Shown piece after piece: positions 46,538 through 56,376 of a DNA stretch of 64,000 nucleotides; position 1 is the stretch's first letter, and each line of letters starts with the position of its first letter. Below the pieces are notes generated by a model. The model saw only the letters and a list, made by a program, of their open reading frames with translations. It was not told where the DNA came from and did not search any database. Source of the stretch: Campylobacter concisus (lineage in GTDB: Bacteria > Campylobacterota > Campylobacteria > Campylobacterales > Campylobacteraceae); NCBI RefSeq assembly GCF_002913715.1, contig NZ_PPCE01000009.1, positions 620,001 through 684,000 of the forward strand. Reading direction: 5' to 3'. A program made the translations under genes and the position numbers.

Positions 46538-47011
46538 GTGCAGACTTATCTTGGTGTTGATGAATTTTGCAAACTTGTGCACTTGGAGCGTGAAGTTATC
46601 GAAGATATGATAAATCGTGGCGTTTTGAAAACCAAAGAGGAAAATGGAGAAATTTTGATAGAAGCGAGCGAAGGAACGATGAGTGTGGTACCTAGTGTTT
46701 CGCAAAATTTATCCTTGCAGCCGCAAGGCCAAGATGGTATCAGCTTTGTTGAAAAGACGATTGGAACGATATTAAATTTACACGAAAAGGTGCTTGACGC
46801 AAAGGATGAGACGCTTGAAACCTTAAGAAATGAGAATAAATTTTTAAAAGAGGCGTTAATCTCGATGCAAGAGCTCTACGACGAGGATAGAAAAACGGTC
46901 GAAACGCTCACGAAGCAGCTAAAAAATTCGCAAGACGAAGTAGAGTTTTTAAAGCGAAAATACAAGCTCATGTGGAACCAAGCGGTTGAAAATTTTAACG
47001 GACAAAAGTAG
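46538..47011 (+). CDS. Coiled-coil protein of unknown function
   Basis: A 157-residue cytoplasmic protein with an N-terminal helix-turn-helix-like part (TYLGVDEFCKLVHLEREVIEDMINRGVL) that resembles a small winged/MerR-like start, and a long coiled coil from about residue 75 to 145 (ETLRNENKFLKEALISMQELY). It may belong to the DUF3972 group seen in Campylobacter, but I am not sure. It starts at GTG with AAAGGAG upstream. It lies between purE and the GyrI-like gene in one transcription direction. Confidence 0.6.
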   Translation: MQTYLGVDEFCKLVHLEREVIEDMINRGVLKTKEENGEILIEASEGTMSVVPSVSQNLSLQPQGQDGISFVEKTIGTILNLHEKVLDAKDETLETLRNENKFLKEALISMQELYDEDRKTVETLTKQLKNSQDEVEFLKRKYKLMWNQAVENFNGQK

Positions 47012-47014
47012 TTT

Positions 47015-47434
47015 ATGAAGATTATAAATTTAGAGGAAAGCTTTGAAATTTACGGAGTAAAAACTCGCACTAAAAATGAAGATGAGATAGGCGGCAAGGG
47101 TAAAATTCCAGCTTTATGGTCTAAATTTATGAGTGAGTACTATGATGGCAAGAGTGAAATTTATAGCGTTTACTGCAACTACGAAAGTGATCTTAACGGA
47201 CATTACGATAACTTCATCGGCACAAGATCAAGCCACAAAAGTGATGAAATTCTAGAGATAAAAAGTGGCAAATATGCCGTTTTTAGTTTTGCAAGAGAGC
47301 CGCAAAACATAGCAAAATTTTGGGATGAAATTTGGAAATATTTTGAAAGTAGTGAGCTAAAAAGAGCCTATGAAACGGACTTTGAGCTTTACGGCAGCGA
47401 TGAGATAAAAATTTTTATATCTATTTTAGGTTAG
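47015..47434 (+). CDS. GyrI-like effector-binding-domain protein
   Basis: A 139-residue protein with the small-molecule-binding (GyrI/AraC-effector) fold: FEIYGVKTRTKNEDE at the start, IPALWSKFMSEYYDG, the middle IYSVYCNYESDLNGHYDNFIG and SGKYAVFSFAREPQNIAKFWDEIWKYF, ending FELYGSDEIKIFISI. The DNA-binding part of AraC-type regulators is absent. Stand-alone members can bind toxins or inhibit gyrase; the ligand here is unknown. It follows the coiled-coil gene by 3 bases and precedes the AbgT transporter. Confidence 0.7.
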   Translation: MKIINLEESFEIYGVKTRTKNEDEIGGKGKIPALWSKFMSEYYDGKSEIYSVYCNYESDLNGHYDNFIGTRSSHKSDEILEIKSGKYAVFSFAREPQNIAKFWDEIWKYFESSELKRAYETDFELYGSDEIKIFISILG

Positions 47435-47439
47435 GAAAA

Positions 47440-48978
47440 ATGAATAAAAAAAACAATAGTTCAATCTTAGGTTTTATCGAAAATTTTGGTAACAAATTGC
47501 CAAATCCAACTATGCTTTTTATCTATCTTTCGATTATTACGATAATAATATCATTTATGTTAGAAAAGATGGGTGTTGGCGTAAGCTATCAGGCTATCAA
47601 AGACGGACAAATATCACAGCTTAGTGCAAATGTTATAAATTTGCTTTCTGCTGATAGTCTTAGATATTTTGTTTCGTCTGTGCTTAAAAATTTTACTAGT
47701 TTTTATCCTTTGGGAGTAGTCTTTGCGATTATTCTAGGTATTGGTATTGCAGACAAGTCTGGACTTTTATCGGCACTTATGACAAAGATTGCCTTAAAAT
47801 CTTCCAAAATATGGGTAACTCCAATCGTCATTTTCCTTGGTGTAATGTCAAATGTTGCTTCTTCGGTTGGCTATGTTGTGCTAATCCCGCTTGGAGCTAT
47901 TTTATTTGCTGGATTTGGTCGCCATCCAATTGCTGGATTAGCTGCTGCTTTTGCTGGTGTTAGCGGTGGCTGGTCGGCAAATTTATTAATCGGTACAAAT
48001 GACCCTATGTTTGCGGCATTTTCTATGCAAGCAGCTAGCGTGTTAAATCCAGATTATGTAGTATTAGCAACTGCAAATTGGTACTTTATGATCGCTTCAA
48101 CATTTTTGATCGTATTTGTTGGCTGGTTTGTAACAGATAAAATCGTAGAGCCTAGGCTTGGCAAATTTGATTTTTTGGGTGATTTTAGCCTAAAAGAGCA
48201 TAGTGAGATAAGTGTAGAGCAAAAACGTGGCTTAAAATTTTCACTAATAGCGTTGATTGTTTTTGTAATTTTACTGCTTGTGGCTACTTTGCCTTCTGGC
48301 TCTTTATTTGGAGCAAAAGGCAATGAAAGCTTTATGAAATCTACTTTTATGCATTCTATTGTCGTTTTTATGATGTTACTTTTTATAGTGGTAGGTGTAG
48401 CTTACGGTGTAGGTGCTAGGAGTATAAAAAGCAGTAATGACGCCATAAAATTTATGGAACAATCTATTTCTGAGCTATCAGGTTTTTTGGTTTTGATATT
48501 TTTCGCAGCTCAGTTTACATATCTTTTTAATACCTCAAATATTGGGCTAGTGCTTTCTATAAAAGGTTCTATTTTTCTAAAAGAGGTCGGATTGACTGGA
48601 CTTAGCCTTATCATAGTTTTTATTTTCTTGATCGCTTTTATAAATTTATTTATAGCTGTTGATTCTGCAAAGTGGGCGATGATGGCTCCGATTTTTGTAC
48701 CAATGTTTATGAATCTTGGACTCTCACCAGAGCTTACGCAGGCTGCTTTTAGAATAGGCGACTCTACTACAAATATCATAACGCCTTTGATGCCGTTTTT
48801 TGTTTTGATAGTAGCTTTTATGCAAAAATACAATAAAGAGTTAAAAATCGGATCAGTGGTTTCTATTATGCTTCCTTATACGGTTGCATTTTTAATTTCT
48901 TGGACAGCGCTAATGTCATTTTGGTACATTTTTGATCTACCGCTAGGACCTGGTGCAGTTATACACTATGTAAAGTAA
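47440..48978 (+). CDS. AbgT-family transporter
   Basis: A 512-residue inner-membrane transporter with about 11-13 helices. The start FIENFGNKLPNPTMLFIYLSI, GVMSNVASSVGYVVLIPLGAILF, FAGVSGGWSANLLIGTNDP and the C-terminal FRIGDSTTNIITPLMPFFVL are the characteristic hairpin motifs of AbgT proteins. Members import p-aminobenzoyl-glutamate or export sulfonamides (MtrF-like). It is the fifth gene of the plus-strand run from cheZ. The substrate cannot be fixed from sequence. Confidence 0.85.
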   Translation: MNKKNNSSILGFIENFGNKLPNPTMLFIYLSIITIIISFMLEKMGVGVSYQAIKDGQISQLSANVINLLSADSLRYFVSSVLKNFTSFYPLGVVFAIILGIGIADKSGLLSALMTKIALKSSKIWVTPIVIFLGVMSNVASSVGYVVLIPLGAILFAGFGRHPIAGLAAAFAGVSGGWSANLLIGTNDPMFAAFSMQAASVLNPDYVVLATANWYFMIASTFLIVFVGWFVTDKIVEPRLGKFDFLGDFSLKEHSEISVEQKRGLKFSLIALIVFVILLLVATLPSGSLFGAKGNESFMKSTFMHSIVVFMMLLFIVVGVAYGVGARSIKSSNDAIKFMEQSISELSGFLVLIFFAAQFTYLFNTSNIGLVLSIKGSIFLKEVGLTGLSLIIVFIFLIAFINLFIAVDSAKWAMMAPIFVPMFMNLGLSPELTQAAFRIGDSTTNIITPLMPFFVLIVAFMQKYNKELKIGSVVSIMLPYTVAFLISWTALMSFWYIFDLPLGPGAVIHYVK

Positions 48979-48996
48979 AATTTTAAAAGGAAAGCA

Positions 48997-49857
48997 ATGA
49001 CATTTTCACAAATAATATTAACCCTTCAAAACTATTGGCAAGAGCAAGGCTGCGTCATACTTCAGCCATACGACATGCCAGCTGGTGCTGGTACTTATCA
49101 TCAAGCGACTTTTTTAAGAAGCCTCGGACCAAAGCCGTGGGCGACGGCGTACGTAGCACCTTCTCGCCGCCCGACCGACGGTAGATACGGCGAAAACCCA
49201 AACCGCCTTGGTGCTTACTATCAGTTTCAAGTACTCATAAAACCAAGCCCAGAAAATATCCAAGAGCTTTATCTAAAAAGTCTTGAAAAGCTTGGGTTAA
49301 ATTTAAAAGATCACGACATTCGCTTTGTCGAGGATAACTGGGAAAGCCCGACGCTGGGCGCTTGGGGACTTGGCTGGGAGGTCTGGCTAGATGGCATGGA
49401 AGTGACTCAGTTTACGTATTTTCAACAAGTGGGTGGCATCGCATGCGAGCTGATCTCTGGCGAGATAACATACGGTCTTGAGCGCTTAGCCATGTATCTC
49501 CAAGATGTAAATAGCGTCTATGATATCGTTTGGGACGACTCTAATGGCAACATCGTAACCTACGCCGATGTACACAAGCAAGGCGAGTATGAGTGGAGTA
49601 AATATAACTTTGAAGTAGCAAATGTTGATATGCTTTTTAACCAGTTTGAAAATGCATTTAACGAGTGTAAACGCTGCTTAGAGGCTAAAATTTCACTGCC
49701 AGCGTATGATTATTGTATGCTTGCAGCTCATACGTTTAACGTCCTTGACGCGCGTGGGGCGATAAGTGTTACACAAAGGCAAGACTACATCCTAAAAATT
49801 CGAGAGCTTGCAAAAGAGTGTGCGCTAACTTATAAAGAGAGCCTAGAGCAAAAGTAA
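48997..49857 (+). CDS. glyQ: Glycine-tRNA ligase alpha subunit
   Basis: GlyQ is the catalytic alpha chain of the two-chain glycyl-tRNA synthetase. Class II features are [70 protein letters not shown] (motif 2 area) and [10 protein letters not shown] (motif 3). The length is 286. The beta chain gene, glyS, is not in the window. The gene is followed at 7 bases by the Nif3-like gene. Confidence 0.97.
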   Translation: MTFSQIILTLQNYWQEQGCVILQPYDMPAGAGTYHQATFLRSLGPKPWATAYVAPSRRPTDGRYGENPNRLGAYYQFQVLIKPSPENIQELYLKSLEKLGLNLKDHDIRFVEDNWESPTLGAWGLGWEVWLDGMEVTQFTYFQQVGGIACELISGEITYGLERLAMYLQDVNSVYDIVWDDSNGNIVTYADVHKQGEYEWSKYNFEVANVDMLFNQFENAFNECKRCLEAKISLPAYDYCMLAAHTFNVLDARGAISVTQRQDYILKIRELAKECALTYKESLEQK

Positions 49858-49863
49858 AATTTT

Positions 49864-50586
49864 ATGAAAATAGCTGAAATTTACAAAATTCTAGATGAAA
49901 TTTGCCCGTTTGCGAGCCAAGAGTCTTGGGATAATAGTGGCCTTCAAGTTGGCTCATTTGATAACGAATTTGAGCGAATTTATCTAAGTCTTGATTTGGA
50001 TAGCAAACTTTTGCAAAATGTCTTACCAAATTCGCTCATCATCACTCACCATCCACTCATTTTTAAGGGGCTAAAGAGCCTGGACTACAGCCTTTATCCA
50101 AGCTCACTCATAAGAGAGATGATGATAAAAAATATCTCGCTCATCTCTCTTCACACAAATGCTGACCTTGCATTTTTAAATGAAAAATTTGTAACGCAGG
50201 TTTTGGGGCTAGAAATTTCAAGCAAAGAGGGTTTTTTGATCTACGCTGATGTGAAGATGAAATTTAGCAAGCTTTGCAAATTTGTAAAAGAAAAACTTGG
50301 GCTAGAAAATTTAAGAGTGGTTCATGCAAAAGATGAAATTTCTAAAATTTGTATCTGCACCGGAAGTGGTGCAGATCTCATCCAAGATGTAAAAGCTGAC
50401 GTCTTTTTAACGGGTGATCTAAAGTATCATCAAGCTCTTTATGCAAAGGAAAATGGGCTAAATTTAATCGATATAAATCACTATGAAAGTGAACGTTATT
50501 TTGGTGATTTTTTAGCAAAATATTTGCAAAATCTAAAAATTGAAGTTATAATACGCAATTCCAAAAATCCATTTACATATTGCTAA
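49864..50586 (+). CDS. Nif3-like dinuclear metal-centre protein
   Basis: A 240-residue Nif3/YbgI-family protein: WDNSGLQVG near residue 22, SLIITHHPLIFKGLKSL with the metal-binding His pair, SLHTNADLAFLN, LTGDLKYHQAL and INHYESERYF. These ligands hold a two-metal centre in a hexameric ring. A GTP cyclohydrolase type 1-like (FolE2-adjacent) role has been proposed for the family but is unsettled. It is followed closely by the zinc-ribbon gene, which often travels with it. Confidence 0.85.
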   Translation: MKIAEIYKILDEICPFASQESWDNSGLQVGSFDNEFERIYLSLDLDSKLLQNVLPNSLIITHHPLIFKGLKSLDYSLYPSSLIREMMIKNISLISLHTNADLAFLNEKFVTQVLGLEISSKEGFLIYADVKMKFSKLCKFVKEKLGLENLRVVHAKDEISKICICTGSGADLIQDVKADVFLTGDLKYHQALYAKENGLNLIDINHYESERYFGDFLAKYLQNLKIEVIIRNSKNPFTYC

Positions 50587-50603
50587 CAAAAAAAGGAAAC
50601 ATT

Positions 50604-51311
50604 ATGAATAAATACTTACAACAATTAGTTGAATTATCTGACCTTGATAAACAAATAGATGGCTTTATACCACGCATTCAGGATATAGAAAAGGCTTATA
50701 AAAATATAGAAGAAGAGTGCGAAACCATAACGGTCAATATAGAAAGATTAGATGAAGAGGTAAATGACCTAAAATCTCAAAAATCAGGTACGAATGCTCA
50801 TATTGCCGAGTTTAGTGCGAAGATAAAAGATGTAGCTAAAAAAAGCTCAAATGCAAAAAGCGAAAAGGAGATAAAAGCTCTAAGTCTTGAAGAAGATATT
50901 GCAAAAGAGCAACTTGAGGCTGCAAATGAGGAGATCGCTAGACTTGAGAAGCTAATAGATAGTAAAAATAGTCAAAAAGATGAGCTTGGTGCAAAAAAAG
51001 CTGAGCTTGAAGAGAATTTAAAAAATATAAAAAGCAAAACTTCATCTGAGCTTGAAAATATCGAAAAAGAACGTAAAGAAGTTTATGCTAAAAAAGACAA
51101 GCTTATCGCCACTATGAATCAAAAAATTCTTGCATTTTATGAAAAAATTAGAAAATGGGCTCATAACACAGCCGTTGTTCCTGTGAAAAAACAAGCTTGT
51201 TATGGTTGCTTTATGCAGATAAACGATAAAACTTTCTCTGCTGTTCTCAAGGGCGAAGACATCGTTACATGTCCGCATTGTGGCAGAATTTTATACAAAC
51301 AAGAGCAATAA
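50604..51311 (+). CDS. Coiled-coil zinc-ribbon protein
   Basis: A 235-residue protein: residues 1-180 are a long antiparallel coiled coil (repeated KxxxEExxxL pattern) and residues 190-235 a C4 zinc ribbon with CYGCFMQINDKTF and CPHCGRILY. This is the DUF164/HP0958-like family; in Helicobacter that protein stabilises RpoN (sigma-54) and binds flagellin mRNA. With flgR in the same window, a flagellar role is plausible. AAGGAA precedes the ATG at 50604; an upstream ATG at 50580 overlaps the Nif3 gene. Confidence 0.78.
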   Translation: MNKYLQQLVELSDLDKQIDGFIPRIQDIEKAYKNIEEECETITVNIERLDEEVNDLKSQKSGTNAHIAEFSAKIKDVAKKSSNAKSEKEIKALSLEEDIAKEQLEAANEEIARLEKLIDSKNSQKDELGAKKAELEENLKNIKSKTSSELENIEKERKEVYAKKDKLIATMNQKILAFYEKIRKWAHNTAVVPVKKQACYGCFMQINDKTFSAVLKGEDIVTCPHCGRILYKQEQ

Positions 51312-51319
51312 CACATTTC

Positions 51320-52456
51320 GTGATAATAATATATTACTTTTTAGCCTCAATACTCTATCTCCTTGGGGCTATCCTACTATTTATTTTAAGTTTTAAAAAA
51401 AAGTATCATAAGTCGATTCCAGCACGTTTTTTCCTCTTTAATAATCCTAAATTTCAAGATGCAGATGTGCATTTTCACGCTTGTTCATTTGGCGAGGTGC
51501 AAGCACTCAAACCTTTGATGCAAAAATTTGATAGTAAAGCTATAAGTGTGGTGACAAATACGGGCTTTGAAGCGGCAAGCAAAATTTGCTCTAATACGAG
51601 ATTTTTGCCATTTGAAATTTTCTTGCCATTTTGGTTAAAAAAGAGCAAAGTTTTAGTCATTTTTGAGGCTGAGCTTTGGCTTATGCTAGTTTTCATGGCA
51701 AAGCTAAAAGGTAGCCGTGTGATACTGATAAACGCTAGAATTTCAGACAGAAGCTACAAAAGCTACTTGAAATTTGGCTTTTTTTATAGGTATCTTTTTA
51801 AATTTATAGATAAGATTTACGCTCAAAGTGAGCTTGATAAAGAGCGGCTAAAGTCACTTGGTGCAGGTGAAACAGAGGTCGTTGGTAACATAAAAGCTGC
51901 ATTTTTGCCAAGCGTGAGTAAAATTTATGAAAAGCCAAAAGCTAGAGTGATCGTGCTAGCAAGCACGCATACAGGCGAAGAAGAGATGATTTTGCAAAAT
52001 TTAAATTTAAAAGAAAACGATCTCTTGATCATCGCTCCACGCCATCCTGAGAGGTTTACAGAGGTTGAGAAGATAGCAGGCGACTACGCTAAAAAGCATG
52101 ATTTTAGCTTTGCGAAATTTAGTCAAACATATAAATTTGAAGCTAAAGTAAATTTGCTTGATACTTTAGGTGAGCTTGTAAATGTCTATGCTATTAGCGA
52201 TATAGTAGTGCTTGGAGGCAGTTTTGTACCAAATATCGGCGGGCACAATCCAATCGAGTGCGCGCAATTTAACCCGGTGATAATTAGTGGCGAGTTTATA
52301 TTTAATCAAAAGGCGTTATTTAGCCTAGTTGAAAACATTTATATCGTAAAGGCTAGCGAGATAGGCGGCATAATGGGTAGTGACACTAAAAAGAGCAAGA
52401 TCGCTGTGCAAGCAAGCGCTGATGCGATCATAGAAGATATAAGGAGCGCTTTATGA
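51320..52456 (+). CDS. waaA: 3-deoxy-D-manno-octulosonic acid transferase
   Basis: WaaA (KdtA) adds Kdo from CMP-Kdo to lipid A on the cytoplasmic side of the inner membrane. An N-terminal membrane helix (VIIIYYFLASILYLLGAILLF) is followed by VHFHACSFGEVQALKPLM, containing the ASxGE-type motif, then FEAELWLMLV, LINARISDRS, the donor-site ASTHTGEEE and the IAPRHPER block, and GGSFVPNIGGHNPIE. GTG at 51320 puts the helix at the N-terminus and avoids overlap with the upstream gene; an ATG at 51269 is the alternative. The length is 378. Confidence 0.9.
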   Translation: MIIIYYFLASILYLLGAILLFILSFKKKYHKSIPARFFLFNNPKFQDADVHFHACSFGEVQALKPLMQKFDSKAISVVTNTGFEAASKICSNTRFLPFEIFLPFWLKKSKVLVIFEAELWLMLVFMAKLKGSRVILINARISDRSYKSYLKFGFFYRYLFKFIDKIYAQSELDKERLKSLGAGETEVVGNIKAAFLPSVSKIYEKPKARVIVLASTHTGEEEMILQNLNLKENDLLIIAPRHPERFTEVEKIAGDYAKKHDFSFAKFSQTYKFEAKVNLLDTLGELVNVYAISDIVVLGGSFVPNIGGHNPIECAQFNPVIISGEFIFNQKALFSLVENIYIVKASEIGGIMGSDTKKSKIAVQASADAIIEDIRSAL

Positions 52457-53211
52457 GTGAAGAAAAAGCTTATAAAATTTTAGCCAAGCAAAAAAACATA
52501 TCGAACAACGAAGCAAAGGAGCTAATTGACAGCGGCTTAGTTTATGCCAAGGGCCAAAAGGTAATGATCGCTCGTGCCTTGATGAGTGAAAATACTAAAT
52601 TTAGCGTCGAAGAGATGCCAAAACCAAGCGTTATATTTGAAGATGAAAATTTAATAGCCATTAGCAAACCAGCTGCCATAACTAGCGAAAAAATCAGCCA
52701 AATGTATAAATTTCCACTCCTTCACAGGCTCGATAAGGATACAAGCGGTGTGCTACTTCTTGTAAAAAATGACGAATTTGCAAGCCTTGCCATAAATGAG
52801 TTTAAAAAGATGAAGGTTGAGAAAATTTACGTGGCCGCAATTAGGGGCATTATGAGCGAGGAGGTGGTTGTAAATGAGCCGATTTTAACGATAAAAAATA
52901 AAAATGGCGCCATTTCAAAGATCTCAGAAGATGGCAAAGAGGCGATCAGTGAAATTTCACCTCTCATGGTTGTGGGCAAAAAAACGCTGGTAAAAGTTGC
53001 CATAAAAACAGGCAGAACGCACCAGATAAGAGTGCATTTGGCTAGCTTAAATTTACCTATCGTTGGCGATGAGAAGTACGGCAAAAATAGAGCAAATAGA
53101 ATGTTCTTGCATGCTTATTCTATCGCTCTTTTAAACTATAAATTTAAAGCGCCGATCCCAAAAGAATTTAATTCTCTTGGATTTGAGCTATTTAATAAAT
53201 TTGAAATTTAA
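52453..53211 (+). CDS. RluA-family pseudouridine synthase
   Basis: A 252-residue pseudouridine synthase. An N-terminal S4-like segment (LAKQKNISNNEAKELIDSGLVYAKGQKVM) is followed by the catalytic domain: IFEDENLIAISKPA, HRLDKDTSGVLLLVKND with the catalytic Asp, and GRTHQIRVHLASLNLPIVGDEKYG. It modifies uridines in rRNA or tRNA; the site cannot be told from sequence. It overlaps waaA by 4 bases. Confidence 0.85.
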   Translation: MSEEKAYKILAKQKNISNNEAKELIDSGLVYAKGQKVMIARALMSENTKFSVEEMPKPSVIFEDENLIAISKPAAITSEKISQMYKFPLLHRLDKDTSGVLLLVKNDEFASLAINEFKKMKVEKIYVAAIRGIMSEEVVVNEPILTIKNKNGAISKISEDGKEAISEISPLMVVGKKTLVKVAIKTGRTHQIRVHLASLNLPIVGDEKYGKNRANRMFLHAYSIALLNYKFKAPIPKEFNSLGFELFNKFEI

Positions 53212-53273
53212 AGAGCAATAAAGAAATTATTTAGTAATATACGCCCTTTAATAACAACTTAGAAAGGTGATTA

Positions 53274-54614
53274 GTGTTCGAACAAATTAGCGAGTCTTTT
53301 AGATTAGCTGTTAGCAAGATACGTTTTGTAGATGACGAAAAGGCTCTAAAAAACGCACTTGACGTGCTCAAAAAAGCTCTTTTAAAAGCTGATGTTCACC
53401 ATAAAGTCACCAAAGATCTACTCGCGTCTATCGAAAGCGAGTTAAAGCAAACTGGCGTTGGTCAAAAGAATTTCCTAGATGCGATCAAATCAAATTTGAC
53501 GACCATTTTAACAGCTCCTGGTAACCAAGGCTTTGTCTATGCGCCAGTTGCACCAACTATTGTTTTGATGGCTGGCTTACAAGGTAGCGGTAAAACAACG
53601 ACAACTATTAAGCTTGCAAACTATCTAAAGTTAAGAAAGAAAAAAGTTTTAGTTGCGGCTTGTGATTTGCAAAGATTGGCGGCAGTTGAGCAGCTAAGAC
53701 AGCTCTGCGTTGCAAATGAGATTGATCTTTTCTTTATAGAAAATGAACATAACCCAATAAAAGTAGCAAAAGAAGCATTAGAAAAAGCAAAAATTGGTCT
53801 TTACGATGTGCTTTTAGTGGATACCGCTGGTCGTCTTGCGATTGATGAAAAGTTGATGCAAGAGATAAAAGATGTAAAAAATGCTATAAATCCACATGAA
53901 ATTTTTTACGTAGCTGATGCTATGAGTGGTCAAGATGCTGTAAAAACAGCTACAAGTTTTAATGAAATTTTAGGAATTTCTGGAGTTATCCTTTCTAAAT
54001 TTGATTCTGACTCGAAGGGTGGCGTAGCTATTAGTATTGCAAAACAGCTAAATATTCCACTTAGATTTGTCGGTACTGGCGAGAAAGTAGCTGATATTGA
54101 GAGTTTTATACCAGATCGTATTGTAAGTCGTATAATGGGTGAGGGTGACTTGGCCACTTTGGTTGAGAAAACATCGACAATTATTGATGAAAAAGAGGCA
54201 AAACGTCTAAATCAAAAGATAAAAAAAGGTCAGTTTAACTTTAATGACTTTTTAGATCAAATGGAAAGCGTTAAAAAGCTTGGTAGTATGAAGTCTTTAA
54301 TGGGGATGATACCTGGTCTTTCAAATATTGCAAATCAGATAAAAGATATAGATCTTGATAATTCAAAAGAAATTTTGCATATTAAGGCTATGATAAACTC
54401 TATGACACAAAAAGAGCGTGAAAACCCAGACCTTTTAAATAATAGTAGAAAAAGACGTTTAGCGGCTGGTTCTGGACTTTCTCAGGTAGAAGTAAATCGT
54501 TTTTTAAAGCAGTTTGAAAATGCCTCAAAACTTGCTAAGAAATTTTCAGGAAAAGGTGGAGCAAAAGGACTTGCAAATATGCTTTCTCAAGCAAATTTAA
54601 AAAGACCTGTTTGA
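53274..54614 (+). CDS. ffh: Signal recognition particle protein Ffh
   Basis: Ffh binds the signal sequences of nascent membrane proteins with 4.5S RNA and, with FtsY, targets them to the membrane. The N domain and the GTPase domain have GLQGSGKTTTTIKLA (G1), DTAGRLAIDEKLM (G3) and SKFDSDSKGG (G4). The C-terminal M domain is Met-rich (MESVKKLGSMKSLMGMIPGL, SGLSQVEVNRFLKQF). The length is 446. The start is GTG with AAAGG upstream. It opens the ribosome-maturation block rpsP-khpA-rimM-trmD-rplS. Confidence 0.97.
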   Translation: MFEQISESFRLAVSKIRFVDDEKALKNALDVLKKALLKADVHHKVTKDLLASIESELKQTGVGQKNFLDAIKSNLTTILTAPGNQGFVYAPVAPTIVLMAGLQGSGKTTTTIKLANYLKLRKKKVLVAACDLQRLAAVEQLRQLCVANEIDLFFIENEHNPIKVAKEALEKAKIGLYDVLLVDTAGRLAIDEKLMQEIKDVKNAINPHEIFYVADAMSGQDAVKTATSFNEILGISGVILSKFDSDSKGGVAISIAKQLNIPLRFVGTGEKVADIESFIPDRIVSRIMGEGDLATLVEKTSTIIDEKEAKRLNQKIKKGQFNFNDFLDQMESVKKLGSMKSLMGMIPGLSNIANQIKDIDLDNSKEILHIKAMINSMTQKERENPDLLNNSRKRRLAAGSGLSQVEVNRFLKQFENASKLAKKFSGKGGAKGLANMLSQANLKRPV

Positions 54615-54686
54615 TAAAAGGGTTTAAATTTGGATATTTGTTATCTAAATTTAAGCTTTATTTAAAAACAAGAGGAGAAATATAAT

Positions 54687-54914
54687 ATGGCAACAGTAGT
54701 AAGACTAACAAGAATGGGACGTAAGAAAAGACCTTTTTATCGTATAGTTGTTACAGATAGCAGAAAAAGACGTGATAGTGGCTGGATAGAAAGTATTGGC
54801 TATTACAATCCTATGGTTGAGCCAAATGTTATAAATTTCAACAAAGAGAGATTAGATTACTGGAAAAGCGTTGGTGCTAAACTTAGCGATAGAGTTGTAC
54901 AAATTACAAAATAA
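54687..54914 (+). CDS. rpsP: 30S ribosomal protein S16
   Basis: A 75-residue ribosomal protein with the typical start [19 protein letters not shown], then [24 protein letters not shown] lies before the ATG. The following KH gene starts on the last base of its stop, as in many bacteria. Confidence 0.97.
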   Translation: MATVVRLTRMGRKKRPFYRIVVTDSRKRRDSGWIESIGYYNPMVEPNVINFNKERLDYWKSVGAKLSDRVVQITK

Positions 54915-55156
54915 TGGTTAAAAATTTTTTATACGAATATGCCAAGTTGATTGCCGATTTTCCTGATAAAGTAAGTGTTGATCGCAAGGAACTTGGTGAA
55001 AATTTTGCTGAGATAATCATAAGTGCTGATAAGGTTGATACGGGAAAACTTATCGGCAAAGATGGCAAAATGATAAACGCTATAAAGACCGTTATTATTG
55101 GTTGTAAAGCCAAAGATAATACAAGTTATAGGGTAACGGTAAAAGCTATTGAATAG
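54914..55156 (+). CDS. khpA: KH-domain RNA-binding protein KhpA
   Basis: An 80-residue single KH domain: the RNA-binding GxxG loop is in GKLIGKDGKMINAIKTVI. It is the standard partner gene between rpsP and rimM; in Gram-positives it pairs with KhpB to bind RNA. Its start overlaps the rpsP stop by one base and its end overlaps rimM by 8. Confidence 0.85.
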   Translation: MVKNFLYEYAKLIADFPDKVSVDRKELGENFAEIIISADKVDTGKLIGKDGKMINAIKTVIIGCKAKDNTSYRVTVKAIE

Positions 55157-55679
55157 TGATATTGTTGAAGTCGCTACCATCGGAAGATGTGTTGGTTTAA
55201 AGGGCTACTTAAAGCTTCACAATAAGAGCGACTTCCCAGAACAGTTTAAAAAAGGTGCAACCTTTTTTGACAAAAACAATGATCAGCTGACCATAAAAGA
55301 CTATAATAGACAAAAAGAGCTGGTTTTATTTGAAAATTTTGATGACTTAGATCTTGCTAAAACGCTTGTAAATAGAACTATATATACCACAAAAGAGCTC
55401 ACTAGAAAAAACTGCAAATTAAAAAAAAATGAATTTTTTCAGTTTGATATTATTGGCTTAAAAATTATAGAAAATGGTGAAATTTTGGGTATTGTAGAAG
55501 ATATCCAAGATAATTTTGCAAATTCACTTTTATGTATAAAAACAGACGAAGAGCTTATTATGGACGGTAATCCAAAGAATTTTTACATTCCATACTTAGA
55601 GTATTTTATTATAAGTGTAAATTTAGACAATGAAGAGATTTTGGTAAAAGATGCTAGAGCTATTTTAGAAAATTCATGA
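55149..55679 (+). CDS. rimM: 16S rRNA processing protein RimM
   Basis: RimM helps assemble the head of the 30S subunit with ribosomal protein S19. The start [22 protein letters not shown] is characteristic, and the C-terminal PRC-barrel domain has [24 protein letters not shown] and IPYLEYFI. The start is TTG inside the end of khpA. The length of 176 is normal. Confidence 0.93.
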   Translation: MNSDIVEVATIGRCVGLKGYLKLHNKSDFPEQFKKGATFFDKNNDQLTIKDYNRQKELVLFENFDDLDLAKTLVNRTIYTTKELTRKNCKLKKNEFFQFDIIGLKIIENGEILGIVEDIQDNFANSLLCIKTDEELIMDGNPKNFYIPYLEYFIISVNLDNEEILVKDARAILENS

Positions 55680-56368
55680 AATTTACGTTTATTACACTTT
55701 TTGAAAATTTAGTTAAACCTTATTTTTGTGATTCTATTTTAAAACGTGCAATTGGTAATAAATTTATTGAAATTGATTTTATAAATCCAAGAAATTTTAC
55801 TGAAGATAAACATAATAAAGTTGATGATTATATGATCGGAGGCGGAGCAGGGCTTTTAATGTTTCCACAGCCTTTGGATGAGTCGATCAAATTTCTAAAA
55901 GAAAAAGATAAAAATGCTCATGTGATATTTTTAACGCCAGCTGGTAAAAAATTTAATCAAAATGATGCAAAGAGGCTTTCTAAAAAAGATCACATTTGTT
56001 TTGTTTGTAGTAGATATGAAGGTCTTGATGAACGAGTTGTTGAGCTTTGGGCAGATGAAGTTTTTTGTATAGGTGATTTTATTTTAACTGGCGGAGAGCT
56101 TCCTGCGCTTTGTATGAGTGATGCAATATCAAGAAATATACCTGGAGTTTTAGGAAACGATATGAGCCTTGAAGTTGAGAGTTTTGAGGATAATTTACTT
56201 GAAGCCCCATCTTTTACAAAGCCTGATAATTTTAGATCAATCTTTGTGGTTTCAGAGTTTTTAAAGGGTAACCATGCTAAAATCCACACTTTAAAAAATA
56301 AGATGGCTCACTGCAAAACAAGGTTCTTTCGCCCTGATTTATATCAAAAGCTTAAGCCACATAAATAA
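55676..56368 (+). CDS. trmD: tRNA (guanine(37)-N1)-methyltransferase
   Basis: TrmD methylates G37 next to the anticodon and so keeps the reading frame. It is a SPOUT knot enzyme: start [44 protein letters not shown], and [20 protein letters not shown]. The length is 230. It overlaps rimM by 4 bases and is followed by rplS. Confidence 0.96.
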   Translation: MKFTFITLFENLVKPYFCDSILKRAIGNKFIEIDFINPRNFTEDKHNKVDDYMIGGGAGLLMFPQPLDESIKFLKEKDKNAHVIFLTPAGKKFNQNDAKRLSKKDHICFVCSRYEGLDERVVELWADEVFCIGDFILTGGELPALCMSDAISRNIPGVLGNDMSLEVESFEDNLLEAPSFTKPDNFRSIFVVSEFLKGNHAKIHTLKNKMAHCKTRFFRPDLYQKLKPHK

Positions 56369-56376
56369 GGAAAAAC

